Source: Litoditis marina
Taxonomy: Eukaryota; Nematoda; Chromadorea; Rhabditida; Rhabditidae
DNA: 64,000 bases
NCBI GenBank assembly: GCA_964036275.1
Contig: OZ038440.1
Coordinates: forward strand, 8,283,690-8,347,689
Direction of reading: 5' to 3'
This document shows, one piece after another, positions 15,101 to 27,029 of the stretch (its first letter is position 1; each line of letters starts with the position of its first letter). The notes under the pieces are model-generated. The model saw only the letters and a list, made by a program, of their open reading frames with translations, was not told where the DNA came from and searched no databases. The translations under genes and the position numbers were made by a program.

Positions 15101-18100
15101 AACCCAGACCGCAAGATCATTTCCCAAGAGAGCAGACTACAAACTAGAAACTACAAACACCAGATCACCAACAAAACGTTATAGCCAAAACAAAAGACAA
15201 AAGGGACCAAGAAAGAGCAAGAAGTGGTGAGTGGGCACTCCACATGGAGGAGAGCAGATGCTAAACGGGAAATGAGCGAGAGAAGAAGAACGAGAGTTGA
15301 GAGAGAGAGAAAGCAGTGATGAACCCCGTTCGCGCCAGGCCAGCAGCCTCTGAATGTTTGTACGCGCGGGCACGTTGTGCGCCTCGGCTCGAGTAGTACA
15401 ACGGTCAAGAGATAATCCCACATCAGCGGGCGCATCATCTCGAATCACAGCTAATTGATACTACTACAACACAACTACGCCCATGTTTTACACTTTTTCA
15501 AGAAGAAAAACAATTTTATGCTTTAGACTGTAGTGTTGACTTCCTTCTGTGATGTAAAATACAAACCTATATATTTTTTAAAATCTGCTCCTGGCTTTAC
15601 TAATCACATAATGAATAATATAACAATACTATAATAAACATGTTCATGTCTTATCAGTTGTTACTGATTCTATATGTTTTTCAATATCATAAAGTTGAAT
15701 AAAGTAAACTTCAGTCTTCAGTGGTACCAAGTACACAAAAAGAGAGTAGGTTAGCCTTCGCTCTATCAATGGCATACAGATTCCGACAACCTCTCAAACA
15801 AATAGGCTTTTTGTCAAACAAACTCTATATACAGATACTTCTGTGATGTAGCCGAAAGGGATTAATGGAAACACAGCTGGAATGCTATCTACATCGGTTG
15901 AACAAATAATGATATAACCCGCCCTTAACCGTCGATAAATGACCTATACACTACTCAATAGTAATAACAACACATTCCTCTTAGGGAAGGGTAAAAACTT
16001 GCAACTAGCAATACCTACAAATTCTGAATAGGAAAGTTTCGAATGTCGTATATAATGGTTCATAATCTCAAAATCAACTTGAAAGAGCATTTTTTTACCT
16101 TAACTTGCGTTCTATTGTGTTTCAATCTCAAAAACCATGCCCTATATTTTGAACATAAAAACAGCTGTAGATTAGGAACAATCTCGATATTGAGCCAATA
16201 CTAAGGAGGAAGACAATTGAAAAACGACCATAGTGCATTAGAAAAAAGACCACTCTCATTCCGTCAGAAAAAAACACGAGTGATAAATAGCCATCTTTTC
16301 GCAACATTTCCGTGTAATGCACCTGCTACGAATATAATTCCAGTGTCTACTGAAACTTGCAGTCTAACAAAGTTACACCTTAAACCTTTCACTGGTTTGA
16401 GCTTTATTTCGATAAATAGAAACTTCAAACTAACACTACTTCAGAAACCTTCCCCGTTTCACAAAAAAAATACCAAAAATGGTTCACATACTGAGAACTT
16501 TAAAAATGGTTCACATACTGAAAAAAAGAATTTCACTAATTTGAACGCAAATTCATAAAAATCAACCGTTTTTGATTGAAAAGGAGCCTTTCCCCATGAA
16601 ATGTTCACCTTTTACTGGTGTCTACGGACTACGTTGATGGATGATGCGCATTGGATCAGGATCAGTGCGAATACCATGCATGTTTGGTCGGGGACAGGTG
16701 AGTCCATAGGCAGCGGATCGCAACAATTGTAGCGCCCATCAGCAACATTAAATGCGAGCAAAGAGGTAGAATATCCAGATCACCATACTAATTATTAATC
16801 TCAATCTTTGATATATTTCGACAGATGAGTTTCCAAACACAAACAGAGTAGAGAGTAGTCATACTGACCAAATTTTCTCAAATTGAACGTTAACCATATA
16901 CCAGTAAGGTCCGACGAAGCGACAAAAAGTAATCCGTTTTTAGATGTAAATACGTGAAACTGTAGGATTTTTCATCAAAGGTAGACCGATTTTCATCTTT
17001 TCGGCTAAAAAGTTGTCCGCTTTTCGAATTTTTCTGACTATTCGGACAACCTTGCTGGTGTATGACGTTAACCTGATGAACTTCCAGACACATTATACGT
17101 CTCCCTTACCCATTTGCATGTGAAGTTATGTACTGCTGAGAATGCAACATTGGACAGACCGATAAGGTAGGAAACATAGATAAAGGGTACACGAGTAACA
17201 AAAAGCGGCAGCCATGCCACTGAAGAGATATCTGGTCGGTGGTGACCACTAGCAGAACATCGCACCAGAATTCCAGAATATGCTCGGCCGTTGGAAATGC
17301 AATATTTAGGACTGTTATCAAGAATTCTGTTTAAGATAACCGCCATCATCTATAACCTATGATCTACGGACAACCCTTGCTCAAAGTATGTCATCGCGTG
17401 TGACGCTGCATGTAGCTTCTACTACCGAGAACCTAGCTAACATTCTACTATATAAACTATATAGTATGATAATTATGAGCAATATTTTCTATAAAGATTT
17501 GAAAACTGTGAAAGAGAGAAAAGTTGAGCCACAATATAGTATGAACTAAAAGTGAATAGCTTTTATTGAGCGGTCAGTACGGCCATAACAATTTGATCGC
17601 AGCTAGATAGAAGCTGCTCGTATTAAACAGGTGTCCACTATCCTATGCCTTGTCCTTTGGATAGCCACATCGTAGAACGCGGACGGCGATATAGCCCGCC
17701 AGTTGCCACTTCTCAGCGATCAAAGGATGGCAACTGACCTTTAGACAATATGCGAACCACTGTAAGGTGCGACTATTCCACGGTAAGGAACTCAAGTTCA
17801 TGAGATTGCTGCAAAAACAGACACTTTTCCCGATATTGGCGAAAAAGTATCCAGTTTTTATAACTTTTGTGGCTATTCGCCTATTCGGTGAACTTTAATA
17901 TCAATTCAATATCTATGAAATATTGAGTATGACAATATCAATCCAGGGGAAGATTCGCATAACTATTTAGAACATCTTTCCTATCGTATGTCCATACATG
18001 CTTAATAGCGATCAGCGCTAACCGATTGGTGTGATTTGTTTTCGGTTCATCTATTCAACAAGGTTTGTGTTGATTGGCCTCAAGAAAATGTACATAGCTT

Positions 18101-21100
18101 TCGCCAAAACCAAAAGTGTCAAGTATCTAGCAGAAAACTGTTGAGATGTTAAGAACACTCAGAATATTTTCACCATCTTACTTCAATTTATATAGTTAAC
18201 AAGGGAGAACAATTTATAACGAAAATGCAAGCTAGTCTGTGGTAGAGACCACCAAAACCGAAAACTCGACAAATAGTGAGTTAGTAACCTGCATTCAAAC
18301 GAAACGAAGAGTAAACACTTAGAATATGCGGCGAGGAGCAACTGTGTGTGTATGTGTAGTGTTTACCAAAAAGTGCAGCCGCGCCCAATCTAATATCAGC
18401 TCGTGTTCCAGCTATGGGACATCCCGAACACACTAGGCAACGAACCAAGCTTCATACTACGTGACCATTGCTAAAGAACCTAATAAATTCTGAAATACAA
18501 CTAACCCTAAAACTCACTTTTTTTTTTAACGATTTTACGTATGTCGAGCAGTGTTTTCCCTACTTTTCAATTAACTTCTTTAAGAAGAGAAAAGCAGACT
18601 AAACAATTCCACCTACAACAAAACCGCAACAAACTGTGTTATCAGCTGTTTTTTGTATCGATAAAATAACGGCTGATACGGTGAAAAACAGCGCGCTCTG
18701 AATGCGACAAACAAATTGACGACTCTCATTGTGAAATTGAATCTAATGACGTCTCACTTGGAACGGATACTGGGGACAACTAAAAAAACTGTACTCAAAA
18801 CGCCGCTTACTCCACAGAAAGTAAACCAACACATCAATGCACGGCGTTTCACAGACTGCGCTCAAATATTACGCCAAGAATTGCAAGAATAAAACCAAAA
18901 AATTCCAAGTATGCCCTAGGTTGGTGAAAAACTGGCGAATTTCCATTACAACTTCCATTACATACGATGCCAGAAGCGAGACAGTGGGAAAAATCACATT
19001 GAAAACGATATCATTCGAATATCGATACAATTGCAATGATGTGAAGAGAGACGTATGGTAATCGCTCGTGTAACATGACTGAGAGAAGCCGAACGTACAG
19101 ATGTGTACATATTCCATATTCCATGAATTCATCACCATCACCATGCATCGAAACACATACCCCACAGATTCACATGAGATTAAGGTCTTTCTATTGAAAG
19201 AGACAAAATTAGCCTAATTCATAGTTAAAACCCAGGAAAGCAGAATCACAGTTTCCAGAAACGATACTTCGAGCGTTGGTCAATAAAACACAAGTGATTC
19301 TTTGCTCAATCTTCCAACTTCCAAGTGACCTCCCCTCTCGTGGTAGTACTACAACTACCTCCCTTCCAATCAATCAGTACAACATCATTCAAGATTCGAA
19401 TGAGTCAGGAATAGCTAATGCAGACATATGACATCCAGCCATCTCGTGTGCAGTTTTTTCGACAGAACGGCTGGCGGTGGCAGTTTAGTGTACTATTCGG
19501 CCGAAAATTGTCCATCATCAATATGTCTGTTGTCTGCACATTGCGATGGACCGGCTACTCCCACAGACTTCAAAAGAGCCAAAAAGAGCACATTCGTGCG
19601 AAGGAATTTTCTGTTGACGAAGTATAAGTAATCGTTGAATTTGGGGTTTGATATTAGCTGTTCAGTTCAAAAACGGTATTTGAACATTGGTACTTGATAT
19701 GCATCACGGTATAAGCCAGCAGGTTTAACACCCTATAACGGTCAAGCGTTAAACGAGCACAGCAAATCAAGTTTGTTGGTTTGAATAGTTTCTACATGAT
19801 AGTTTTTCGTTTGAATGTCTAGTTCTTCGGAACCAGCATGAGAATCGATGTTTTTGTTTATCAGTTAGTACATAAGTGTGCTCAAATACGTAGATTATTC
19901 GACAAAACCAATTAAAGGCTGTTATCTTATCAAGGTAGCGTCTATCAGGAGCACTCGTCGGCTAGCGAGACTGGTAGCGCTCCTAGCAACATCGAAAGAC
20001 CATTGATACGGATAAAACAAGATCGTGCCAAAAAGAGGTCCTAGATCTTAGCACTTCACTGAAGTATGCTTAGCACGAGACATAGATACACTGCAGTTGA
20101 TAATTGAGTTATTGAGTAAGGTTATTAAACGTAAGTGAAAGAGCAACAATTAAGTGATTTCGCATTCATCACACGACTGCAAACCTACCTTGGATTTTAG
20201 GAAGAACAGACTGCTGGTAGGAACAATGGGGTGGTGAGAAATCCTGGAAGTCTGGTTCCGGCCAAATTCGACGAGAAAACGATGTTGAGAAGTCAATCGG
20301 GTCGGAGTTCGGTTCTAGAGGTATTACACCCCCGTCATGCTGAACCATTTCTTTGTACCTGCAACATTGAGATATTCGAGTTGTTGGAATCCACACCAGC
20401 CAAGCCCAAGATTTCCACCAAAAAAAAACGAAAAAGATAATTACGTAATACTGAATATGAAGTTGAAATCAGACAGATAGAAGTCTATGTATCGTAATCT
20501 TTCTGTAGCTAGAGGCGATTATAACATTTTTTCCAAATGTCGGCAGGAATCTTGACTTAAAAAATGCCGTGGAACACTCATATTATATGATATCCCTAAT
20601 GGAACCACCATATTCGCAACACGGAGAAGGTCGTATCAAACAATTTGACAGCTAGCAGACAACTCAAAAAAATAATAAGGGTGAAAAAGTGGTGATAGCG
20701 CGAAAGGAATTGTGAATCGAAAAATGATTATTATGATGCGGTGGTAGGGACAGAAAACAGAATTAAGTCAATTACGTATGTGTCGCATGGAATAAAGTCA
20801 AAGTTCACTAAAACAATAACACAACGAAGTGTTATACAAACCAAAAAAGGAACAGACAGGTTTGGAACAGAGCCAGCCATCGCCAGACAGAAATCAATCG
20901 ATAAACTTCGAAAGGTAATACGCAGTCGATCACGTGTGTTTTGCAGATAAGAATCACAGTAACCTTTGCGTGTTCAAAAAATGTTACAACCTTACTATTA
21001 GTTTAATAACCAAACTAGACATTAATTTGTGAAGTTGGGAAGTTTTTAAAATTCGTAGATTATCGCTATGTATTTTTTCATGCAGCTAAAATCCTCTTCC

Positions 21101-24100
21101 CATCACAAATAACCTGTAAGCCTCATAATTCAGCATTTTATGGGGTGTGATTAGTTTGCGACTTTTGCGTGTATCTATATTATTCAAAACTGTCTGGCAT
21201 TCTTTTATTGAATCAATGATTGCATTCTTCCGATTAACAACAAAAGGGCCGCCAATTTCTAAAAAAGTGACCGAGCCTAATTGAGATTGACAGTCGCGTA
21301 TACAGACAGATGGGTGCCTGCAGATCAGTGATTTTTCCTCCTGATCTCAAAAGAATGACCTTCATAGGTTCTAAACTTTGTCATTATTCAAAGAGATTGA
21401 TTGTGATGAAGCAAAGTTGTACCATCTTCGTGAATTTTAAGTCAGACTTCATTATTACCATTGAGTTAGTTTACCGTTCCCAATGATGAGAGAGAAAACA
21501 GGCGAAAAGAGAAATACGCTAGGTTTTAAAAGTGCTAAACTTCTTTGGAGTGGAGAAAGCAAAACGGTTAGGTAGCCATGGAAGCGGGTTCTGATAACCA
21601 CTTAAAGAATTCCGCTATCACTTTACCATGAGGCTTAGCGATAAAATACTTGGTACAAAATGGAACATGGTAAGAGGTCGCAGTAATCAAAGCTGATGTG
21701 TTTAACTAGGTTTGAAGTATATTCCACGAAGGCATAGTCTTTGGCATTCCTACGTAAACTACCGTATTAATGTTTTGGGTACTACTACCTGTGGTCCGTC
21801 CACTTTCGTATTAACAGCTGTCTGCTACAGTTGGGTGCATTTCACACGTATCTCTAGATTTATGCTGTGTTTGCTGATCAGACTACAACTCAAGTTTCTT
21901 CATACCCAAATTTATTCACGACTATACGTGCTTGTTCTGCGTCTCGTCTCACGCGTACTCTCTCTCTCTCCCCAGACTATCTATATAGGTCGCTCTAGGG
22001 AATGGCGGAGGTAATATCCATTTGTTACGGGTGCTGGATAAATGTAGTTTGAACCATATTTGTGGAAAATGTGGTTGTGAACCCAATTGATGTATTAGGC
22101 TTCCACTCAATCAAACTAAAATAAGAAAACTCGATCACCACTACAGGGAAGTCTGATATAAAGTATGATATGAGGCTCGTTCAGGAAAGGGCGGGCTGAA
22201 ACATACTGGCCTCGTCTGCGGTGTTTGTAGATCTCTCTGTCATTCATTTGTAGTTTGAAATCTCTGCTGTGATCAAACTACAATTCATCAATGTGGTCAC
22301 ACCCCATAGTGCAGTACATCTAGACTACCTTGTCCGTTGTTTACAACCTCCGTCTACATGTTCACCAGTTATCTGTCGTTTCCGTTCCCAAACCACACAC
22401 TGATGCAAAAAGTAGGGCAGGAATCTGATAAGCCGGCGCCATTTTTCAATGTAAATGACGTGCGGAACCCTCTTTTCAGAAGTCTGAAGCAGCTTTTTGA
22501 TTTCATGCAGTATTCATGAAAAAGTGGGGGCCCAACGACTGTGAGATTTGTCTTCTGCTGTGCGCCCCTTAGACAGCTACTCTCAAATGGAGCAGCTACT
22601 GCTACAAAAACCGGAAAATACTTATATACCACTATACTTATATACGAAAATACTTATATTAGATGATTGTACAACTAAAACGTGTAGTTAAGACCCTAGC
22701 AAGTTTCATTTTTTCTCCACCAAAAGTTTCAAATTCCCAAGTGACGGTTCATAACGAGTTGACCAGACACGTATTCACCTTACAAAGTGTATTTGAAATA
22801 TCACCAATTTAGCGTGTTAGTGGCCCTTCTGACGCAAAAGAAGAAAAGAAATGAGTATCTTAGACAGCGGAGGTATGAAATAACTCTCTTTCGTGCGATG
22901 ATAAGGACAATTATCTAGATTACTTCAGTGCAAAGAGTCTAGCCATCAGAGATGAGAGATCAGACAATCAAACCGCAACAAGCTACCGGGCGTTTGTGAA
23001 TCAATTAGTGTACTTGGTGATAAGACAATTAACTGACCATAGTAACATCACTATAGTCTGGAAGAATGTTTCTCCAAGTGCAACTGTTGCCAACGTTAGC
23101 GAAGGAAAGAGTTTTTTCATTCAAATGCTTTTCGCAAAAAAAATTTCACAGTTTATTCTTGACCAGTTCTTTTCAAAGTTACAAAGTCACGTAGACACTA
23201 ACAGTAATCCGTTCGACATTCTTACGTCGTCTTGGAGCAAAACACGGCAGACTTGGTGAAAACTGGTGAATTCTATATGTAACCGGTTTTTTTTTGGTAA
23301 CCTAACCGGTTTTTTGGTAACCTTTTCCGGTTACTTCGATAGGTAACCGGTCGGTAACCGAAAATTAAAAACCGGTTACCTGTTTTTCCAACGCAAAATG
23401 TGGTTTTCACCGTTAATTTGTACAGTAACCGGATTTTAGTTTTGGGTTACCTACCGGTTACTTGTGAGGTAACCTGAAAAAAAGGGTTACCAAAAACCGG
23501 TTAGGTTACCTACAAACCCGGTTAGTTGTAGAATTGGCCGTGAAAACTACGTATGCCGCTCTCTATGTCGAAACATTTGATATCTAACTTGTACTGTAAC
23601 TGTTCACACCCACATGGAACAGACTATATTTAGCGCTCATATGGCGTTCTCCCTGACAGGCGCGACAATTGCAACATAATAAACGAGACACCGCCAATTA
23701 CGACCCATTGTGTTGATATATCCACGAGTGCCTTTAAACAATATGGTCTCACACCCGAACGTGTGACGTGATACTAATAAACAGTCTGCCAGTACGCTGC
23801 GGGGGACGTCCCCCAATTGTTCTAATTAAAGGAGGGCAAAATGGAAAGCTAGTTTAGGTACCCCGGGGTACCGAAACATAGCGTTGCGCGCGCCGAAACA
23901 GACTAAAACATGTGAACAGTATGCAAAATAGGTTGGTTAATTTGAATAAAGAATAGTATTTACGAGTTTCTCTCGAGCAGCTCTTTCATATTAACTTTCC
24001 TTTCTGTCCCCCATTTAATCTTCAAAAAGTTATTTGCGACTGACAGGGGGAAAAACTGGATCTTAAAAATTGGCGTCGCAGATTTAAAATGTTCTTGTGG

Positions 24101-25474
24101 TGGAGTTCAACAATCCATAGGGTAGACATGAAGAAGCCCGATGCGCTAGACGCTAAAAATCCACCATATTCAAGTTAATATTCAACTCAATTCATTTGTA
24201 TTATTAAAACTAATAAACTCGGATGAGCTAGGCTCCAACTTTGATCGTTGGTTACGGGTTACGGCGGTTTTGCTCTATACGTACAAAAGATGATTATTGA
24301 TTGAGCGGCCGAAGCTGCAAACTATTCCCCAATTCCGCTAGGCAGAATGAAAATATAACATATATTTACAAACTCTCTCACTTTTAATTGTCGACAGATA
24401 AATCAGAGGAGACCATTAATATTGTACTAATTATCACATAAATACGGTGCAACGAAACAAATAACAGTGGAATGAGGTCCGTTCAGAACAAAGGAACTGA
24501 TAACACGAATCGAGCAGCTGTTTTTTCACCAAAAGTAGAGTCAGGCCAGCTGTTTCAATGCAACCGCCTGGATAAAAGAATATGAGTAAATTTCTTTTCG
24601 TTTAAAGGGTTTTTCTCATTGTAAAATTTTGAAAATATAAGATACTGATTGAAATCAGAGATCACAAAATGTGAAGGGTGACAGAATCGCATACATTTCT
24701 GTGAGAATGTCTGTGCGATGAGAATGATTAAGATCATGTAGAGAACGAGCACCGGATCTTCTCAGAAATCGCATTGGTTTGCTTTGTAGGACTGAACCCC
24801 ATGTCGCACTGTACCTCTTACTGTACACGGTACCTCATGTAGTGTACAGCGAATGTTCATATGAAGTGGTTTTCGCGAGTGAAAATGAATTTTTGGAAAT
24901 ACTACTAGAATAGATGTACAGACTCTAATGAACCTTTGAACTGGAACTCGTGCTCTCCGCGCAACATTCAAGAGAGAGAAAGAGAAAAAGAGAGAAAGAG
25001 GGTGGGAAAGAGAGCTAGACGCTGTCTCAGACGGTTGGCTATAGCCGGCGGGATACTGCTTGTGATATTAGATTTACAGACCCTATTGAACCTTCAGACT
25101 GGCTGTGACGAATGGAGCATGAATCAGCTCGCGCGCCCACATGTTGCAACTAGACGCCCCACAACATTTCTCTCTGATGAGTTTATATCATTCGAAAGAT
25201 GTAGCGGGGTTATGACTCCTAGTTCGAAGAGAAATGGGAAAAATGAAGTCATTCAGCATTGCTTTGTAGTCATTCTTAACTTTCTTTAAGAAGTCGTGAT
25301 TCTTACATTCGTAGTTATGGCAAAGGTTCTAGATTTCATGCGAAACGTGAAAAAAATAGAAAAAAAGTTGCATTTACTCGTGAAGGATTCCACGTAAGGT
25401 TACTTTTGTTTTTGATGATGTCTTGCCGACAGTACAACCCCATCATTTCGGTTCATTCCTCCTTCCGGTAGCAT
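110..25474 (-). CDS. Smaug/SAMD4-family SAM-domain RNA-binding protein, 5' part (runs off left edge)
   Basis: Nine minus-strand exons join in phase: 25474-25404, 20358-20189, 11733-11618, 11453-11418, 11134-11002, 1206-1094, 938-855, 650-465, 244-110 (348 codons so far). The last ends on a GTGAGC donor, so the gene continues past base 1. Codons 176-240 form a SAM domain beginning [18 protein letters not shown] and ending with VTQGARRKI, the Smaug-type hallmark. The basic residues of the LRLHKY and GARxKI segments are those that contact the CNGG hairpin loop in Smaug/Vts1. Downstream, [13 protein letters not shown] and the 244-110 exon resemble the helical region C-terminal to the SAM domain in animal Smaug. 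Family role: binds Smaug recognition hairpins in mRNA and recruits deadenylation and translational repression factors in the cytoplasm. The N-terminal 170 residues are low-similarity and Ser/Pro-rich. The first exon is the weakest: an ATG at 25474 or 25456 is possible, and only phase and a GTAACC donor support it. The SAM exons are near certain. Confidence 0.88.
1094..1206 (-). CDS. SAM-domain exon of the Smaug-type gene
   Basis: This 113-bp exon is bounded by TTTTCAG and GTACGT. It encodes the first two thirds of the RNA-binding SAM domain ([15 protein letters not shown], then the [13 protein letters not shown] helix). It joins the 938-855 exon ([17 protein letters not shown]) at the same Asn-Val step seen in the vertebrate protein. 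This is the strongest family identification in the left half of the window. Confidence 0.93.
1300..4738. other. Long-intron sequence left of the LTR element; nothing coding recognised
   Basis: Part of the 9.8 kb intron of the Smaug-type gene. Reading frames are short and without family resemblance, and no convincing repeat structure was seen. Confidence 0.5.
4743..5291 (+). repeat. 5' LTR
   Basis: Identical to 8854-9402 except for one G/A difference. It opens with two imperfect 24-bp units, each a short palindrome: TTTCGCA-GAG-TGCGAAA and, after a pyrimidine tract, TATCGCA-GAC-TGCGATA. The rest is AT-rich with TATATT-type stretches and ends CCGAACA. Confidence 0.9.
5292..8853 (+). other. Non-coding interior of the LTR element with degenerate internal repeats
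   Basis: Stops are dense in all frames. Segments recur with drift: the one near 7297-7520 (agtggtcagaatgttatctcg, later agtcgttctcatg) is echoed at 7800-7990 and again, shorter, at 8097-8170 (agtcgttttcatgacccca). The first two are roughly 490 bp apart. A clean 31-bp tandem duplication lies at 8421-8451 and 8452-8482. Confidence 0.6.
8421..8482. repeat. 31-bp tandem duplication
   Basis: Two adjacent identical 31-base units, each starting AAAAATAAGTACAGCTGG, near the 3' end of the LTR element interior. Being perfect, it is young. Confidence 0.9.
8854..9402 (+). repeat. 3' LTR
   Basis: Second copy of the 549-bp repeat, preceded by GGGGAG (possible polypurine tract) and followed by GATG (target duplication). 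The same GGGGAGCT string recurs inside the LTR in front of the second palindrome, so part of the LTR looks like a copy of the tract-plus-LTR boundary. Confidence 0.9.
12003..12340. repeat. GA-rich simple-sequence tracts in intron
   Basis: Runs of gagaga/agagag at 12009-12024 and 12284-12345 within the 8.5 kb intron between the exons at 20358 and 11733. Low-complexity purine sequence. Confidence 0.6.
13840..14110. promoter_or_regulatory. GC-rich, CpG-containing patch with NRF1-like palindrome (possible internal promoter)
   Basis: This patch is much richer in GC and CpG than its surroundings. It holds GGGGCGTC, GCGCACCCCGC and, at about 14024-14036, the palindrome TTGCGCATGCGCTGC, which matches the NRF1-type core TGCGCATGCGCA. 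It sits inside the 8.5 kb intron. Frames of 88-145 codons cross it on both strands, but these follow from the GC content. A promoter for a shorter Smaug isoform is one reading. It is unproved. Confidence 0.3.
16474..16525. repeat. Short tandem duplication
   Basis: The string AAAAATGGTTCACATACTGA occurs twice about 29 bases apart within the Smaug-gene intron. Confidence 0.7.
22249..22282. repeat. Compact TGTAGTTTGA/TCAAACTACA foldback
   Basis: TGTAGTTTGA and its exact reverse complement are separated by 14 bases. It shares its ends with the dispersed family described at 29150, 47222 and 48600. Confidence 0.65.
23281..23524. repeat. GGTAACC/AACCGGTT palindromic repeat cluster
   Basis: About ten copies of AACCGGTT or GGTTACC/GGTAACC, in both orientations, are packed in 240 bp. 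A looser relative lies at 48943-49093. This is a dispersed palindrome-rich element type. No protein is encoded. Confidence 0.7.
25404..25474 (-). CDS. Possible first coding exon of the Smaug-type gene
   Basis: Read on the minus strand, ATG at 25474 (or a second in-frame ATG at 25456) leads through 23 codons and two bases into a GTAACC donor at 25403. That phase is exactly what the exon at 20358 needs, giving a Lys codon across the junction. An acceptor-like AATATTCAAG lies just upstream and could take a spliced leader. No family similarity is visible in these residues. An alternative first exon elsewhere in the 5 kb to the left is possible. Confidence 0.4.
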
Positions 25475-25689
25475 TGAGACACAGACACACGTAACTCGGC
25501 CTTGAATATTCAATTGGGTGGGGGCAATTCTGCAGAGTCTCCGATGAAAACTACTCATAAAACTCACTGGGAGGTCTCGGAAACTACACCCAGACGGCGA
25601 CAATAAATCAGGCCATACGATGGCAATGTTGCGCCACAAAGCCGCAAATGGGCGTTCGGTGGGACGCGGTCTGGCACTATTTGAAAAAG

Positions 25690-26358
25690 TTCGCTGATCA
25701 AACTACAACTCCAAACCGTCTGCGTAGATCAAACTACCACTCTTGGATAGATGCCAGCTGACTGCCATCACTACGGGTCGGCTGGTACCACTGCCACATG
25801 CTAATTAATCGGCGGCCGGTCGTCTTGAAGCAGCAGTTAATAGACTGTTCGGTTTCAAACTACAACTCACACCCGTTCACCGCATATGGTCTGAACCAAT
25901 AACGCTGTCACAGACCAAACCACAAGTTTTAGTCAGATGCCAATTGGCTGCCAGCACTGAACGGCTGGCGACAATAGAACCCGCTATCAATATTGGGCTA
26001 GTCGTAAGTAGCAGCTGATGCACGTTCGGTACCAAAGTACATCTCCGAACCGTTCACCACCTGTAGCCTGAACCTATTACGCTATATTGTCTGATCAAAC
26101 TACAACTCTTGATTATAGGACGACGGGCTACAGGCCCTAGGGAACGGTGCTGGCGCCAATGGAACCTGCACATCAATCTGTGCCGTCTTGAAGTAGCACG
26201 TTACAGACTGTTCGAGACCAAACTATGTACATAGATCAAACTACAACTCTTCGCCAGATGTCAGCTAGCTGCCAGCACTAGAGAACGGCTGGTACCACTA
26301 GAACACGCTAATCAATCTAAGACGGGTCGTCTTGAAGCAGCAGCTGATAGACTGTTCG
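25690..26358. repeat. Degenerate tandem array with ATCAAACTACAACTC motif
   Basis: Four drifting units start near 25716, 25912, 26093 and 26231. Each opens with a GATCAAACTAC(A/C)ACTC-like string. Each then carries AGATGCCAGCTGACTGCC-like, ACGGCTGG, GCTAATCAATC and GTCGTCTTGAAGCAGCAG segments, and closes with AGACTGTTCG. Spacing falls from about 196 to about 138 bases. The opening motif equals the end of the dispersed TGTAGTTTGATC elements. Confidence 0.7.
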
Positions 26359-26440
26359 TGGGGGACTCCCGCGGTGCGAATGGCTTTGTGGTGGCACAAT
26401 GCCGGCACGCGAATAACATATTGCCGGCTGTCTGCCGCAT

Positions 26441-26901
26441 GCACTTTGCTGTGTGTGTTGCGTTCGCACTGATAGCGGGGGATGCGGGACTAACTGTTCG
26501 TGGTTGCAACTCCGATCATTCTCAGTGTGTTGAGAAATAGGGTTTATGCGGAACAGTTGACAACAGAACGGGTTGTAAAAATAATTAAATACTTCAGTCA
26601 AAATGGCTACACATCGAGTTGCACTCCCGTCATACTGTAATAACAGTAAATTTGGCAAAGAAATATGTTCTGAGAATTATATGACACAATGTCTGGCGCA
26701 AGCAGTTTGCTGTGGGTTTTGTTCGCACTGATAGGGGTTTGCTTTTTTTCTCAAAGCAATCGAATACGGTGCAAGTTAGCTACCATATACCGCTGTCCTT
26801 GTTGTTTCGACAGTTCGGACAAAATTCGACCATTACGACGCGTGTTCAGACCAAGCTACGACGAAGATTTGCTCACTTCCTACAGGGGTGTGCGGAACTA
26901 A
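26441..26901 (+). other. Two short signal-peptide-like reading frames on a duplicated segment
   Basis: The frame at 26441-26540 begins MHFAVCVAFALIAGDAG and the frame at 26689-26901 begins MSGASSLLWVLFALIGVC. Both leaders come from a shared nucleotide segment (TTTGCTGTG...GTTCGCACTGATAG). Downstream residues are Cys-containing (33 and 70 codons in total) but unrelated. They may be exons or remnants of a small secreted gene, or chance. No splice partners were established. Confidence 0.2.
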
Positions 26902-27029
26902 CTTTTTGCGGTCACTATGTGAAACAAGGATCAACAGAACAGGGATTATGTGCTTTGTATGACCAAAATCGCCTCGATGAAAACATGGCATATGAAATTC
27001 AAATTCAGGAGAGCATTTTACAATGAAGC

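Noticed and set aside
15151..15448. Minus-strand frame starting [17 protein letters not shown]
   Set aside because: It looked protein-like and could be an alternative first exon, but no donor in a phase fitting the exon at 11733 was found and the end is low-complexity.
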